Below, in pieces: positions 31,564 through 39,676 of a stretch of 64,000 nucleotides of DNA. Every line of letters starts with the position of its first letter. The first letter of the stretch is position 1. The DNA comes from Streptomyces davaonensis JCM 4913 (lineage in GTDB: Bacteria > Actinomycetota > Actinomycetes > Streptomycetales > Streptomycetaceae), in contig NC_020504.1 of the NCBI RefSeq assembly GCF_000349325.1, positions 8,164,326-8,228,325 on the forward strand, written 5' to 3'. The notes under the pieces are model-generated. The model did not search any database and was not told the DNA's origin. It worked only from the letters and a program-made list of their open reading frames with translations. The position numbers and the translations under genes were made by a program.

Positions 31564-32754
31564 ATGAACGCCACCACCACGCGCGGGGCCCTGCTCGCCG
31601 CGCTCGCCTGTGTCCTCGTCGGAGGCTCCTTCACCGCCAACAGCGTCCTCGGTGACTACCCGTACGCGGGCGGCCAGTTCCTGCGCTACGCCCTGGCCTG
31701 TCTGCTGCTCGTCCCGCTCGCGGGGCGGGGCTCCACTGCCCGCCTGCGGGCGCTCAACGCCGGCCAGTGGCTGCGCCTGGCGTTGCTTTCGGCAGTCGGG
31801 ATGGTGGGGTTCAACCTGGCCGTGATCGCCGCGGAACGCACCGCGGAACCGGCCGTACCGGGCGTCCTCGTGGGCTGTGCGCCCGTGGTCGTGGCCGTCC
31901 TCGTCCCGCTCCTGGACGGCCGCCGACCGCAGCGTGTCGTGCTCTACGGGGCCTCGCTCGTCGCCCTCGGCGCGCTCACCGTGCAGGGGTGGGGCCGTAC
32001 GGACGGGGCGGGCATCGCCTTCTCGGTGTGCGCGCTGGCGGGCGAGGTCGGATTCGCCGTCCTCGCCGTGCCCGTACTGCGGCCCCTGGGCCCGCGGCTG
32101 CTGTCCGCCACGGTGTGCGGGGTCGCCGCCGTCGAGTCCGCGGCCGTCGCGCTGCTCGCCGACGGCACCGGGGCGCTGCGGCGTCCGGACGCCACCGAGA
32201 CCGCCGCACTGCTGTGGCAGGCCGTGATTGTCACCGTGATCGGCTTCGTCTGCTGGTACATGGGCATGCAGCGGATCGGTGCCGAGCGCGCCACGCTGTT
32301 CTCCGGCCTCATCCCGGTCGCCGCGGCCTGCACGGCACCGCTGGTCGGAACAGGCTCCTACGGAGCCGCACAGGCCGCGGGCAGCGCCCTGGTGGGCGCC
32401 GGAGTCGCCCTGGGCTCCGGCGCGTTGTCCCGGCGACGGTCAGCGCCCGCTGTCGCGGAAGGGGCCGCCTCAGCGGCTGCCGTCAAGGATGACCCGCGCC
32501 ACCAGCGCGGGGTCGTCGTTCATCGGGACGTGTCCGCAGCCGGGCAGCCGGATCAACCGGGCCCGGGGGATGATCCGCTTGGCACGCACTCCTTGGCGGC
32601 GGATCAGCACGCGGTCCTTGGTGCCCCAGGCCACCGTGACCGGGAGACCGGGGATGTCGTCGGTGAACTGGACCGTGTTCCCGGCCCGGAGGGTCTCGGC
32701 GAAGCCCGTCGCGTTCGCCAGGGCCAGCGTCTCGGCGACCACGGCCTCGGGTGA
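31564..32754 (+). CDS. EamA-family permease with abnormal antisense-encoded C-terminal extension
   Basis: The first about 300 residues are a normal ten-segment EamA permease (starting MNATTTRGALLAALACVLVG and ending in SALVGAGVALGSGALS). The frame then runs on for about 95 polar residues (Asp, Gly, Gln and Pro rich) to 32754, lying entirely antisense to the convergent alpha/beta hydrolase gene. No membrane or domain signal is visible in that tail. A frameshift or stop loss is likely, since a neighbouring frame stops at 32492, but a genuine overlap cannot be excluded. It is divergent from the MocR gene and probably regulated by it. Confidence 0.75.
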   Translation: MNATTTRGALLAALACVLVGGSFTANSVLGDYPYAGGQFLRYALACLLLVPLAGRGSTARLRALNAGQWLRLALLSAVGMVGFNLAVIAAERTAEPAVPGVLVGCAPVVVAVLVPLLDGRRPQRVVLYGASLVALGALTVQGWGRTDGAGIAFSVCALAGEVGFAVLAVPVLRPLGPRLLSATVCGVAAVESAAVALLADGTGALRRPDATETAALLWQAVIVTVIGFVCWYMGMQRIGAERATLFSGLIPVAAACTAPLVGTGSYGAAQAAGSALVGAGVALGSGALSRRRSAPAVAEGAASAAAVKDDPRHQRGVVVHRDVSAAGQPDQPGPGDDPLGTHSLAADQHAVLGAPGHRDRETGDVVGELDRVPGPEGLGEARRVRQGQRLGDHGLG

Positions 32755-33300
32755 ACGGCGGCCGGGGCGGGCGTAGATGGTGCTCGTCAGGGCGGTACGG
32801 CCGGCCGCGCTGCGGGACAGCTGCCGCACCAGCGGCTCGGGCATGCTGCCGGCGATCCGGCGCATGGTCAGCAGCAGGGTGAAGGCGTAACGACGCTCGT
32901 TCTGCGACCAGAACCCGGCCGGGGACAGAGCGGTGACGGACCGTACGAGCTTCTCCCGGCCCAGCTCCAGGGCCAGCAGTCCGCCCAGCGAGTTGCCCGC
33001 CACATGCGGCCGGTCCAGCTCCAGTGCCTCGCACAGCTCGCTGAGCGCGGCCGTCATCGAGGGCAGGTTGTGCGGCAGCCCGTCGGGCAGCGCCGGGGAC
33101 GCGCCGAACCCGGGCAGGTCGACGGCGATCACGTCGCGCTCGGTGGCGAGGATGTCCAGTACCGGGTCCCAGGCCTGCCGGTGGTGACCGATGCCGTGCA
33201 GCAGGAGCAGCGGCTCACCGCGGCCCACCCGCGCGTAGGAGAGGGTCACGGACCGCGGGCCCTGGGGGGTGGGGACCTCGAAGGAGACGGTGGCGGACAT
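32470..33300 (-). CDS. Alpha/beta hydrolase
   Basis: A 276-residue hydrolase. The oxyanion block is EPLLLLHGIGHHRQAW, the nucleophile Ser lies in HVAGNSLGGLLAL, the Asp in VAWGTKDRVL and the His in LPGCGHVPMNDDP. The overall layout resembles esterase/haloperoxidase-type enzymes. The substrate is unknown. No signal peptide is present. The ATG at 33300 has CGAGGAG at the right spacing. The last 285 bp overlap the tail of the convergent permease ORF. SigJ is divergent on the other side of a 219-bp gap. Confidence 0.88.
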   Translation of the reverse strand: MSATVSFEVPTPQGPRSVTLSYARVGRGEPLLLLHGIGHHRQAWDPVLDILATERDVIAVDLPGFGASPALPDGLPHNLPSMTAALSELCEALELDRPHVAGNSLGGLLALELGREKLVRSVTALSPAGFWSQNERRYAFTLLLTMRRIAGSMPEPLVRQLSRSAAGRTALTSTIYARPGRRSPEAVVAETLALANATGFAETLRAGNTVQFTDDIPGLPVTVAWGTKDRVLIRRQGVRAKRIIPRARLIRLPGCGHVPMNDDPALVARVILDGSR

Positions 33301-33519
33301 GAGTGCTCCTCGGCTGGTGCGGATCGACTCGGGCGGCTGGACGGATGCCGTAGACAGCTTGTCAGCAATTGCTACCGACGGGTAGTCCCGAAGGGGGCCG
33401 GGGGCACCCCCCGGACGGGCGCACCGGAATGACGCCGACTCGGCGCGATCCATGCGCTGTTCTTTGCGTCTGCGACGGCTCGCCTGGACATGATCGGGCA
33501 GGTCGGCTGGGATGGAGGC

Positions 33520-34404
33520 GTGAGCACCGACACCGTGACCGACGTCTTCGAGGAGCACCGCCCCGTCCTCCTGGAAGTCGCCTACCGCATGCTCGGGCGC
33601 GTCGCCGACGCAGAGGACGTCGTCCAGGAGGCCTGGCTGCGCTGGACGAGCGCGGACCGCGCGGAGGTCCGCGACCCGCGCGGTTTCCTGGTGCGCGTCA
33701 CGACCCGCCTCGCCATCGACCGGCTGCGCCAGGTCAAGGCCCGCAACGAGGAGTACATCGGCCCATGGCTGCCGGAGCCCTATGTCACCGATTTCGGCGA
33801 GACCGCTCCGGACACCGCGGAACGGGCCGTGCTCGCCGACACCGTCTCCCTCGCCGTCCTCGTCGTCCTGGAGTCGCTGTCACCGCTGGAACGGGCGGTG
33901 TTCGTGCTCAGGGAGGCCTTCGGGTATCCCTTCGCCGACATCGCCGCGATGCTCGACAGGGGCGAGCCGGCGGTCCGCCAGCTGGCCGGACGCGCCCGCC
34001 GGCACGTCGACGACCGGCGGCCCCGCTACGACGTCGACCCCCTCGAGCGCCGTGACCTGACCGAGCGGTTCCTCGCCGCCGCCACCGACGGTGACCTGGC
34101 CGGACTGATGTCACTGCTCGCCCCGGACGCGCGACTGGTCGGCGACAGCGGCGGCAAGTCCCGGGCGCCGCTGCGGATCGTGGAGAGCGCCGAGAAGGTG
34201 GGCCGCTTCCTGGTGGGCGCGGCCGAGAGGAGCGGACCGGGCGAGTCGTTCCGCTTCCTGGAGGTCAACGGCGGCCCCGCCCTGCTCGCCCTGGACGACG
34301 GCAAGCCCGACGCCGTATTCCAGTTGGAGATCCTGGACGGCCGGATCCAGTCGATCTACGTCATCCGCAACCCCGACAAGCTGCGGTCCCTGAATCCGGA
34401 CTAG
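33520..34404 (+). CDS. ECF sigma factor, SigJ type (ECF41-like with C-terminal SnoaL-like domain)
   Basis: A 294-residue ECF sigma factor. Region 2 (VFEEHRPVLLEVAYRMLGRV, ADAEDVVQEAWLRW) and region 4 (LSPLERAVFVLREAFGYPFA, DIAAMLDRGEPAVRQLAGRA) are followed by a SnoaL-like C-terminal domain with the ECF41-type DGGG-like segment VGDSGGKSRAP. In this group the fused domain, not an anti-sigma factor, tunes activity. I prefer the GTG at 33520 (VSTDTVTDVFEEH), which has GGAGG just upstream, over the ATG at 33490. ECF41 factors often control adjacent oxidoreductase or decarboxylase genes; here the divergent alpha/beta hydrolase is the nearest candidate. Confidence 0.88.
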   Translation: MSTDTVTDVFEEHRPVLLEVAYRMLGRVADAEDVVQEAWLRWTSADRAEVRDPRGFLVRVTTRLAIDRLRQVKARNEEYIGPWLPEPYVTDFGETAPDTAERAVLADTVSLAVLVVLESLSPLERAVFVLREAFGYPFADIAAMLDRGEPAVRQLAGRARRHVDDRRPRYDVDPLERRDLTERFLAAATDGDLAGLMSLLAPDARLVGDSGGKSRAPLRIVESAEKVGRFLVGAAERSGPGESFRFLEVNGGPALLALDDGKPDAVFQLEILDGRIQSIYVIRNPDKLRSLNPD

Positions 34405-34417
34405 GCGCCGCACTCCG

Positions 34418-34441
34418 AGCCCCCGTTTCGCGACGGGGGCT
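34418..34441 (+). terminator. Rho-independent terminator after SigJ
   Basis: AGCCCCCGT (34418-34426) pairs perfectly with ACGGGGGCT (34433-34441) over the loop TTCGCG, followed by TTGCC. It lies 14 bases after the SigJ stop. Confidence 0.85.
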
Positions 34442-34530
34442 TTGCCGTCGCGTCACGAAAACGGCCCTGTGCGAACGCCCTGTGAACGCTCCACGGCACC
34501 TCCGGTACAGGCCGGGCAAGGGATCGAGGA

Positions 34531-34565
34531 TTGGTATTGACCAAGGGTGGGGGCCGTCCTATGGT
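34531..34565 (+). promoter_or_regulatory. Promoter of GntR gene with DasR/HutC-like operator over the -35
   Basis: TTGACC (34537-34542), a 17-base spacer and TATGGT (34560-34565) form a good housekeeping promoter. The dyad TTGGT-ATTG-ACCAA (34531-34544) covers the -35 and resembles the GntR/HutC (DasR) core with GGT and ACC arms. A repressor bound there would exclude RNA polymerase, so autoregulation by the downstream GntR gene is likely. The 76-base leader to the GTG start contains a small GGCG/CGCC hairpin. Confidence 0.65.
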
Positions 34566-34641
34566 CGCAGAGAAGTTCAACAACCTTTAATAAACAAGGG
34601 CGCTAAAACGCCGCCGGAACACGGCGATTGCGGAGGACAGG

Positions 34642-35409
34642 GTGGGGACCCAGCAATTGGAAACGGTGCCGGAACCGAAGTACTGGCATCTCAGGACCGT
34701 GCTCAGCGAGGCGCTGGATTCGGAGTTCTCCGTGGGGGAGATCCTGCCCAACGAGCGTGATCTGGCAGCCCGCTTCGGCGTGGCCCGGGCGACGCTCCGG
34801 CAGGCTCTGGAACAGCTCGAACTGGAGGGCAGGCTTCAGCGTCGCCGCGGTGTCGGTACGACGGTGGCACCGCCGCGCGTGGGGGTCGCGGTCGGCACCA
34901 CCGAGCAGCATGTGTGGCCGGGGGCGGCGGGGGACGACTGGCAGCCCGTCGACAGCACGTTGGAGGCTCCGCCCGCGGCTGTGGCCGGGGTCCTGGAGAC
35001 CGGCGCCGAGGAGCTGGTGCACCTGGTGCGTCGCTCCCGCGTGACGCACGGTCAGCCCGTCGCCGCCGAGCTGCTCTACGTCCCCGCGTCCTCGGTGCCG
35101 GACCTCTCCGCCATCGACGCGCCCGCCGGGGCGGCACGCGCGCGTGCGGTGCTGCGCGAGCTTCAGCGGCTGGCGCTGGAGGGCCAGGAGCGCGCCGTCG
35201 AGCTGGGCTCGGCCCGCGCGGACGACGCCAAGCAACTGGACCGGCTCCCCGGGGCACCCGTCCTCGTCGTCACGACCCGCTACTTCGCCGAAGGCGGTCG
35301 GACCGCCGCGGTCTCCGTCGCCACCTACCGCGCGGACACCTGCCGGCTGACCTTCGGGGACTCCGGCGGTGTGGAGATCCACGAGGGACCGGAACGCCAG
35401 GCGTCCTGA
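34642..35409 (+). CDS. GntR/HutC-family regulator with UTRA effector domain
   Basis: A 255-residue regulator. The winged helix is at residues about 12-75 (SVGEILPNERDLAARFGVAR, then ATLRQALEQLELEGRLQRRR and GVGTTVA). The UTRA domain follows from about residue 90 (VAGVLETGAEELVHLVRRSR; VLVVTTRYFAEGGRTAAVSV). UTRA domains bind small organic effectors such as amino sugars. The GTG start follows GGAGGACAGG. It sits alone between two terminators with an operator-like dyad over its own promoter. The divergent-strand ROK gene downstream is also a sugar-type regulator. The effector is unknown. Confidence 0.88.
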   Translation: MGTQQLETVPEPKYWHLRTVLSEALDSEFSVGEILPNERDLAARFGVARATLRQALEQLELEGRLQRRRGVGTTVAPPRVGVAVGTTEQHVWPGAAGDDWQPVDSTLEAPPAAVAGVLETGAEELVHLVRRSRVTHGQPVAAELLYVPASSVPDLSAIDAPAGAARARAVLRELQRLALEGQERAVELGSARADDAKQLDRLPGAPVLVVTTRYFAEGGRTAAVSVATYRADTCRLTFGDSGGVEIHEGPERQAS

Positions 35410-35430
35410 GCCGTAGCCACTCTCGACCGC

Positions 35431-35457
35431 CGCGCCCCGGAACTCCGCCGGGGCGCG
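35431..35457. terminator. Bidirectional terminator between GntR and ROK genes
   Basis: CGCGCCCCGG (35431-35440) pairs perfectly with CCGGGGCGCG (35448-35457) over a 7-base loop, between convergent stops at 35409 and 35500. Confidence 0.8.
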
Positions 35458-35499
35458 AGTCGTTGGAGCGGGCAGCGGGCGGCCCCCTGCGCGAGCCCG

Positions 35500-36657
35500 T
35501 CAGCGCCGTGCCGTGACCGTCTGCTCCACCGCGAACAACTGCTCCTCCACATGGTCCAGCGCCAGCCGCAGCGCCCCCGTCGCGACGGCCGCCTCGCCGA
35601 GGAGGGACAGGGTGACCTTCGGCGGCCGCAGGCAGTAGCGGGCCAACTCGCGGTGCAGCGGCTCCAGTACGCCGTCCAGGCCCGCCGCCCAGCCGCCCAC
35701 GACGACCAGCTCCGGGTCGAGGGCCAGCACCAGGGCCGCCGTGTCGTGGACGAGCCGCTGGATGAACCGGTCCACGGCCGCACGGGCCCGCAGGTCGCCC
35801 TCGCGCGCCTCGGCGAACACCTCGGCCACCGCCTGCTCGTCGAGCGGGTGCAGCGGCTCGTCCGTGGTGGAGAGCAGGGTCTCCGGCGTGGCCTCACGGC
35901 CCAGCAGATGCAACGCGCCGATCTCACCGGCAGCGCCGCCGAATCCCCGGTGCAGCCGCCCGCCGATCAGCGAACCGGCCCCCGGGCTCAGCCCGGCCAG
36001 CACGAACACGATGTCGTCGGACTCGGTCGCCGCGCCCTTCCAATGCTCGGCGACCGCCGCCGCGTTGGCGTCGTTCTCGACCAGCACCGGGCACTTGAAG
36101 GACCGGCTCAGCCGCTCGCCGAGCGGCAGCCCCGACCACTGCGGCAGGGCCGTGCTCAGCCGCACCGTGCCGTCCGCCTCCACGATCCCCGGCGTCGCGG
36201 CGCCCACGGCCCGCAGCGAACCGCGCGGCACACCGGCCCGGCGCAGCAGCTCGGCGACGGCCGTGCGCAGCCGCTCCAGACGCTCGTCGGCGGTGGCCGT
36301 CTCCTCCACGTCCTTGGCGATGGAGCCGAGCACCCGCCCGTCCAGGTCGGACAGCAGTGCGGCGACCCGGTGCGGCCCGATGTCCAGGCCCAGCAGATGA
36401 CCGGCCTCGGCCCGGAACCGGAACCGGCGCGCCGGACGTCCCTGGCGCCGCGTCGCGCCCTCGTCGGCGGCCTTCTCGACGACGTACCCCGCCTCGATGA
36501 GGTCCTCGACGACCCCCTCGACGGTCGGCCGGGACAGTCCGGTGACCCGGGTGATCTCGGTCAGCGTCGCGCTGTCGGTGGCACGCAGCGCGTGCAGCAC
36601 CACAGCGGAATTGATCCTTCGCAGCAGCGAGGGATCCCCGCCGGTCAGCCGCCCCAC
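35500..36657 (-). CDS. ROK-family transcriptional regulator (NagC/XylR type)
   Basis: A 385-residue protein. The N-terminal winged helix (about residues 12-65) contains SATLTEITRVTGLSRPTVEG. The ROK domain follows: LLGLDIGPHRVAALLSDLDG (phosphate 1), CPVLVENDANAAAVAEHWKG and GLSPGAGSLIGGRLHRGFGG. The usual ROK zinc motif CxCGxxGC is absent; the matching stretch (AAGEIGALHLLGREATPETL) has no cysteine, so sugar-kinase activity is unlikely. The GTG at 36657 has GGAGGACG upstream. The target genes are not obvious; the gene ends at the 35.4 kb terminator. Confidence 0.88.
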   Translation of the reverse strand: MGRLTGGDPSLLRRINSAVVLHALRATDSATLTEITRVTGLSRPTVEGVVEDLIEAGYVVEKAADEGATRRQGRPARRFRFRAEAGHLLGLDIGPHRVAALLSDLDGRVLGSIAKDVEETATADERLERLRTAVAELLRRAGVPRGSLRAVGAATPGIVEADGTVRLSTALPQWSGLPLGERLSRSFKCPVLVENDANAAAVAEHWKGAATESDDIVFVLAGLSPGAGSLIGGRLHRGFGGAAGEIGALHLLGREATPETLLSTTDEPLHPLDEQAVAEVFAEAREGDLRARAAVDRFIQRLVHDTAALVLALDPELVVVGGWAAGLDGVLEPLHRELARYCLRPPKVTLSLLGEAAVATGALRLALDHVEEQLFAVEQTVTARR

Positions 36658-36799
36658 CGTCCGTCCTCCCAGCTCGTGCGCGTGTTGGCCGGATCGTACT
36701 CGGCCCGGCGGACCCCGGCGAGTGCCGGGCGACCGGCGGCCTACCGGCCGGTCCGTACAGGCTGTGCCGGGGCGCCTCGGCCGGCCCGGAGCCATGTGG
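36658..36799. other. 142-bp gap between ROK and response-regulator genes
   Basis: A very GC-rich gap. An imperfect hairpin (GACCGGC near 36731 with GCCGGTC near 36747) could terminate the two-component operon. I see no promoter that I can defend for the ROK gene. Confidence 0.3.
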
Positions 36800-37462
36800 T
36801 CACCCGGGTGCCACGAACCCCGACTCGTACGCAGCGATCACGGCCTGCGTGCGGTCCCGGGCCCCCAGCTTCGCCAGTACGGCACTCACATGCGACTTCA
36901 CCGTCTCCGTGCCGACGACCATCCGGGCGGCGATCTCGGCGTTGGACAGCCCGCGCGTCATCAGCCGCAGCACCTCCGCCTCCCGCTCGGTGAGCTGCGC
37001 CCGCTCCATGGCGGCGCGGGCCGCAGGGTTGGCGCCGCTTTCCCCGTGCTCGGCGGCGAGCTGCCGTACCGACGCCGGGAACAGCAGCGACTCGCCCTCG
37101 GCGACCAGCCGGACCGCGTTCACGATCTCGGCGGGCCGGGCCCGCTTCAGCAGAAACCCGTCGGCTCCCGCGCGCAGTGCCTCGTAGACGTACTCGTCGT
37201 TCTCGAAGGTCGTCACCACGAGGATCTTCGGCGGGTCGTCGACCGTCCGCAGTACCGCGCGGGTGGCCTCGATCCCGTCCAGCAGCGGCATCCGTACGTC
37301 CATCGCGACCACGTCCGGACGCAGGCTCCGCACCAGCGGGATGACCGCGGCCCCGTCGGCCGCCTCCCCGACGACCTCGATGTCCGGCTGCGCGTCCAAC
37401 ACGGCCCGCAGGCCCGCGCGTACGAGGGGTTCGTCGTCGACGAGGAGAACGGTGACCGGCAT
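36800..37462 (-). CDS. NarL/FixJ-family response regulator
   Basis: A 220-residue protein. The receiver domain (VLLVDDEPLVRAGLRAVLDA, phospho-acceptor in DVVAMDVRMPLLDGIEA, and Lys in GADGFLLKRA) is followed by a LuxR-type helix-turn-helix (LTEREAEVLRLMTRGLSNAE, then IAARMVVGTETVKSHVSAVL). The adjacent upstream histidine kinase, 14 bp away, is its partner. The divergent ABC exporter is the probable target, as in DesK/DesR-like and bacitracin-resistance-type modules. The ATG at 37462 fits the receiver start. Confidence 0.92.
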   Translation of the reverse strand: MPVTVLLVDDEPLVRAGLRAVLDAQPDIEVVGEAADGAAVIPLVRSLRPDVVAMDVRMPLLDGIEATRAVLRTVDDPPKILVVTTFENDEYVYEALRAGADGFLLKRARPAEIVNAVRLVAEGESLLFPASVRQLAAEHGESGANPAARAAMERAQLTEREAEVLRLMTRGLSNAEIAARMVVGTETVKSHVSAVLAKLGARDRTQAVIAAYESGFVAPG

Positions 37463-37476
37463 CCGGCCAGCGTAGA

Positions 37477-38631
37477 TCAACGCAACGGCAGCTCTACATG
37501 CACCTGCCAGTCGCCTTCGGTGGGACCGGTGCACGCCCGCCCGCCGAGCAGCGCCGCGCGCTCGCGAATGCCGCGCAGTCCGCTGCCCCGGCCGGGACCG
37601 GGTATCTCGGCCGTCAGCGGATTGCGCACCTCCAGGACGAGGGCGCGGCCGGTGACGTCGACGCGTACCCCGGCCGGTACGGCGCCCGCGTGCCGCAGCA
37701 CATTGGTCAGTGATTCCTGGAGGATGCGGTACCCCTCGCGGGAGACCGGTCCGGGCACGGTGTCCAGCGGTCCGGAGAACTCGACGTCGAGCTTCGCCCC
37801 GGCGGCCCGCGCGGAGTCCAGCAGCCGGTCGGCGTCCACCAGTGTGGGCCTGCTGCTCACGGGCCGGTCCGACTCACGGAGGATGCCGAGCACCCGCTCC
37901 AGATCCTCCAGCGCGGCCCGCCCGGTCTCCTCGATGGCCTCCAACGCGCGGTCGGTGAAGGCCGGATCGCCCGCCGCTCGCGCGGCACCGGCCTGGACGA
38001 CGGCGACGGTCAGGGCGTGGCCGATCGAGTCGTGCAGTTCGCGGGCGATGCGATTGCGCTCCAGGAGCTGCTCGGTGCGCTCCTCCAGGGCGGCCAGGCG
38101 CTCGGCGGCGGAGGGGCCGAGCAGCCGCCGGGCGACGGCGGTGACCAGCTCGCCGAGACCGAGCACGGCGCCGTACAGCACGACGAGCGGAATCGGCGCC
38201 AGGAGGGCGTAGGCCCAGTGCGGCGCCAGGTCCCGCAGCACCGGGGTGTCGCCGGGGTTCTGGCCGGCCGCGAGCTGCACCAGCTCGACCGTGAGGACGG
38301 GCAGCCACACGGTGGCGAACATCGTCACCGCGCCGAGCGCCATCCGCGCCTGAAGCCACAGCACGGTGCGCAGCCGGTCCCGCCAGGTCGCCGACGGCTC
38401 GACCGAGATGACCGACTCCTCGTCGGCCCGCATCAGCAACAGCCGCGCCTGCACGCCCTCGCCCGTCCGCACGGCCGGGATCAGACCGACCGGGAGCAGC
38501 ACGAGCGCGGGCACCCAGGGCGTCGACGGGTCGATGAACATCCACACGCTGACGATCAGCATCGGCACCCACAGGTGCACCACGCGGGTGTACGTCGTCC
38601 CGCGCAGCAGCGGGCGGAGAAGGCGGACCAT
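37477..38631 (-). CDS. DesK/NarX-like sensor histidine kinase
   Basis: A 384-residue membrane kinase. About four membrane segments (HLWVPMLIVSVWMFI; WVPALVLLPVGLIPAV; VTMFATVWLPVLTVELVQL; WAYALLAPIPLVVLYGAVL) precede the HisKA_3 dimerisation helix with the phospho-acceptor in RIARELHDSIGHALTVAVVQ. The HATPase_c domain has ESLTNVLRHAG and GSGLRGIRERAALLGG. There is no large extracellular sensor, which is typical of kinases that sense membrane or transporter state. The ATG at 38631 is preceded by TTGTCAGTG-N8-CACGAT ending six bases from the ATG, so a leaderless mRNA is possible. Confidence 0.9.
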   Translation of the reverse strand: MVRLLRPLLRGTTYTRVVHLWVPMLIVSVWMFIDPSTPWVPALVLLPVGLIPAVRTGEGVQARLLLMRADEESVISVEPSATWRDRLRTVLWLQARMALGAVTMFATVWLPVLTVELVQLAAGQNPGDTPVLRDLAPHWAYALLAPIPLVVLYGAVLGLGELVTAVARRLLGPSAAERLAALEERTEQLLERNRIARELHDSIGHALTVAVVQAGAARAAGDPAFTDRALEAIEETGRAALEDLERVLGILRESDRPVSSRPTLVDADRLLDSARAAGAKLDVEFSGPLDTVPGPVSREGYRILQESLTNVLRHAGAVPAGVRVDVTGRALVLEVRNPLTAEIPGPGRGSGLRGIRERAALLGGRACTGPTEGDWQVHVELPLR

Positions 38632-38739
38632 GCCGTCATCGTGCCAGCCGCCACTGACAACGAGCCTCCCCCGCACGGGGGAGACGATCTCCACGCGCGG
38701 GGGAGGTGACGGCACCCCGCGCCCGGCCAGGCTGGTGCC
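38632..38739. promoter_or_regulatory. Divergent HK-RR / ABC exporter control region
   Basis: CTCCCCCG-CA-CGGGGGAG (38666-38683) is a perfect 8+2+8 dyad, and a third CGGGGGAG half-site follows at 38698-38705. They lie between the kinase and ABC genes and are good candidates for response-regulator binding. On the minus strand TTGTCAGTG (38660-38652), eight bases, then CACGAT (38643-38638) resembles a PafBC-type promoter with one mismatch in the -10. Confidence 0.5.
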
Positions 38740-39675
38740 ATGACCAGCATCGAAGTCCAAGCACTCACCAAGGAGTACGGCGGCCGGCGAGCCGTGGACC
38801 GGCTCACCTTCAGCGTGCTGCCCGGCCGTGTCACCGGCTTCCTCGGCCCCAACGGCGCCGGGAAGTCCACCACCATGCGGCTCGTCCTGGGCCTCGACCG
38901 GCCGACCTCCGGCACCGCCACCGTCGGCGGCCGCCCCTACGCCACGCTTCAGGAACCCTTGCGCCGGGTGGGCGCGCTGCTCGACGCGCAGGCCGCGCAC
39001 GGCTCCCGCACCGGCCGCGACCACCTGCGCATCCTCGCCGCCGCCAACCGGATCGCCGCCCGCCGGGTCGAGGAGGTGCTGGCGGAGACGGGGCTCACCT
39101 CGGTCGCGCGGCACCGGGTGAAGACGTACTCCCTGGGCATGCGGCAGCGGCTCGGCATCGCCGCCGCCCTGCTCGGCGACCCCGAGGTGATCATGCTCGA
39201 CGAGCCGTCCAACGGTCTGGACCCCGAAGGCATCATCTGGATCCGCCAGTTGCTGCGCAGGCTCGCCGAGGAAGGCCGAACGGTCCTGGTCTCCAGCCAT
39301 CTCATGAACGAGACCGCCTCCTTCGCCGACCACCTCGTGGTCCTCGGCAGAGGGCGGCTGCTGGCCGACACTCCGATGCGGGAGTTCATCCACGCGCGCG
39401 TTCAACCACGCGTCCGCATCCGCACCACGGACCCGCAGGCCCTCGCAAGCCTGCTCACCGAGCACGGCCACACCGCCGTGGAGGAGACCGAAGGGCACTG
39501 GACCGTGCACCACGCGCGGGTGGACGACATCGGGCGGCTCCTGTCCGCCGCGGGCGTGCCCATCCTCGAACTGGCCGCGGAGGAGGCCACCTTGGAACAG
39601 GCCTACCTCGATCTGACCGCCGAGGAGACCGAGTTCACCGCCCACCCGTCCGCGCCGCAGCCGCAGGAGGCCTGA
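38740..39675 (+). CDS. ABC transporter ATP-binding protein (drug/peptide export type)
   Basis: A 311-residue ATPase. Walker A is GPNGAGKSTTMR, the signature is YSLGMRQRLGIAAALLG, Walker B is EVIMLDEPSNGLDPEG and the H-loop is VLVSSHLMNE. The C-terminal about 90 residues are a regulatory extension. The pattern is that of the BcrA/CcmA export group (bacitracin- or lantibiotic-type exporters). The permease gene follows with a one-base gap. The divergent two-component system is the likely controller. Confidence 0.92.
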   Translation: MTSIEVQALTKEYGGRRAVDRLTFSVLPGRVTGFLGPNGAGKSTTMRLVLGLDRPTSGTATVGGRPYATLQEPLRRVGALLDAQAAHGSRTGRDHLRILAAANRIAARRVEEVLAETGLTSVARHRVKTYSLGMRQRLGIAAALLGDPEVIMLDEPSNGLDPEGIIWIRQLLRRLAEEGRTVLVSSHLMNETASFADHLVVLGRGRLLADTPMREFIHARVQPRVRIRTTDPQALASLLTEHGHTAVEETEGHWTVHHARVDDIGRLLSAAGVPILELAAEEATLEQAYLDLTAEETEFTAHPSAPQPQEA

Positions 39676-39676
39676 C

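Noticed and set aside
33359..33380. TTGTCAGCA as a third PafBC-type promoter near SigJ
   Set aside because: The distance to TACCGA is wrong and the GTG half of the motif is missing; it is about 140 bases from the SigJ start.
34401..34583. 60-codon minus-strand ORF over the SigJ terminator
   Set aside because: It crosses a strong terminator and the GntR promoter and has no coding bias.
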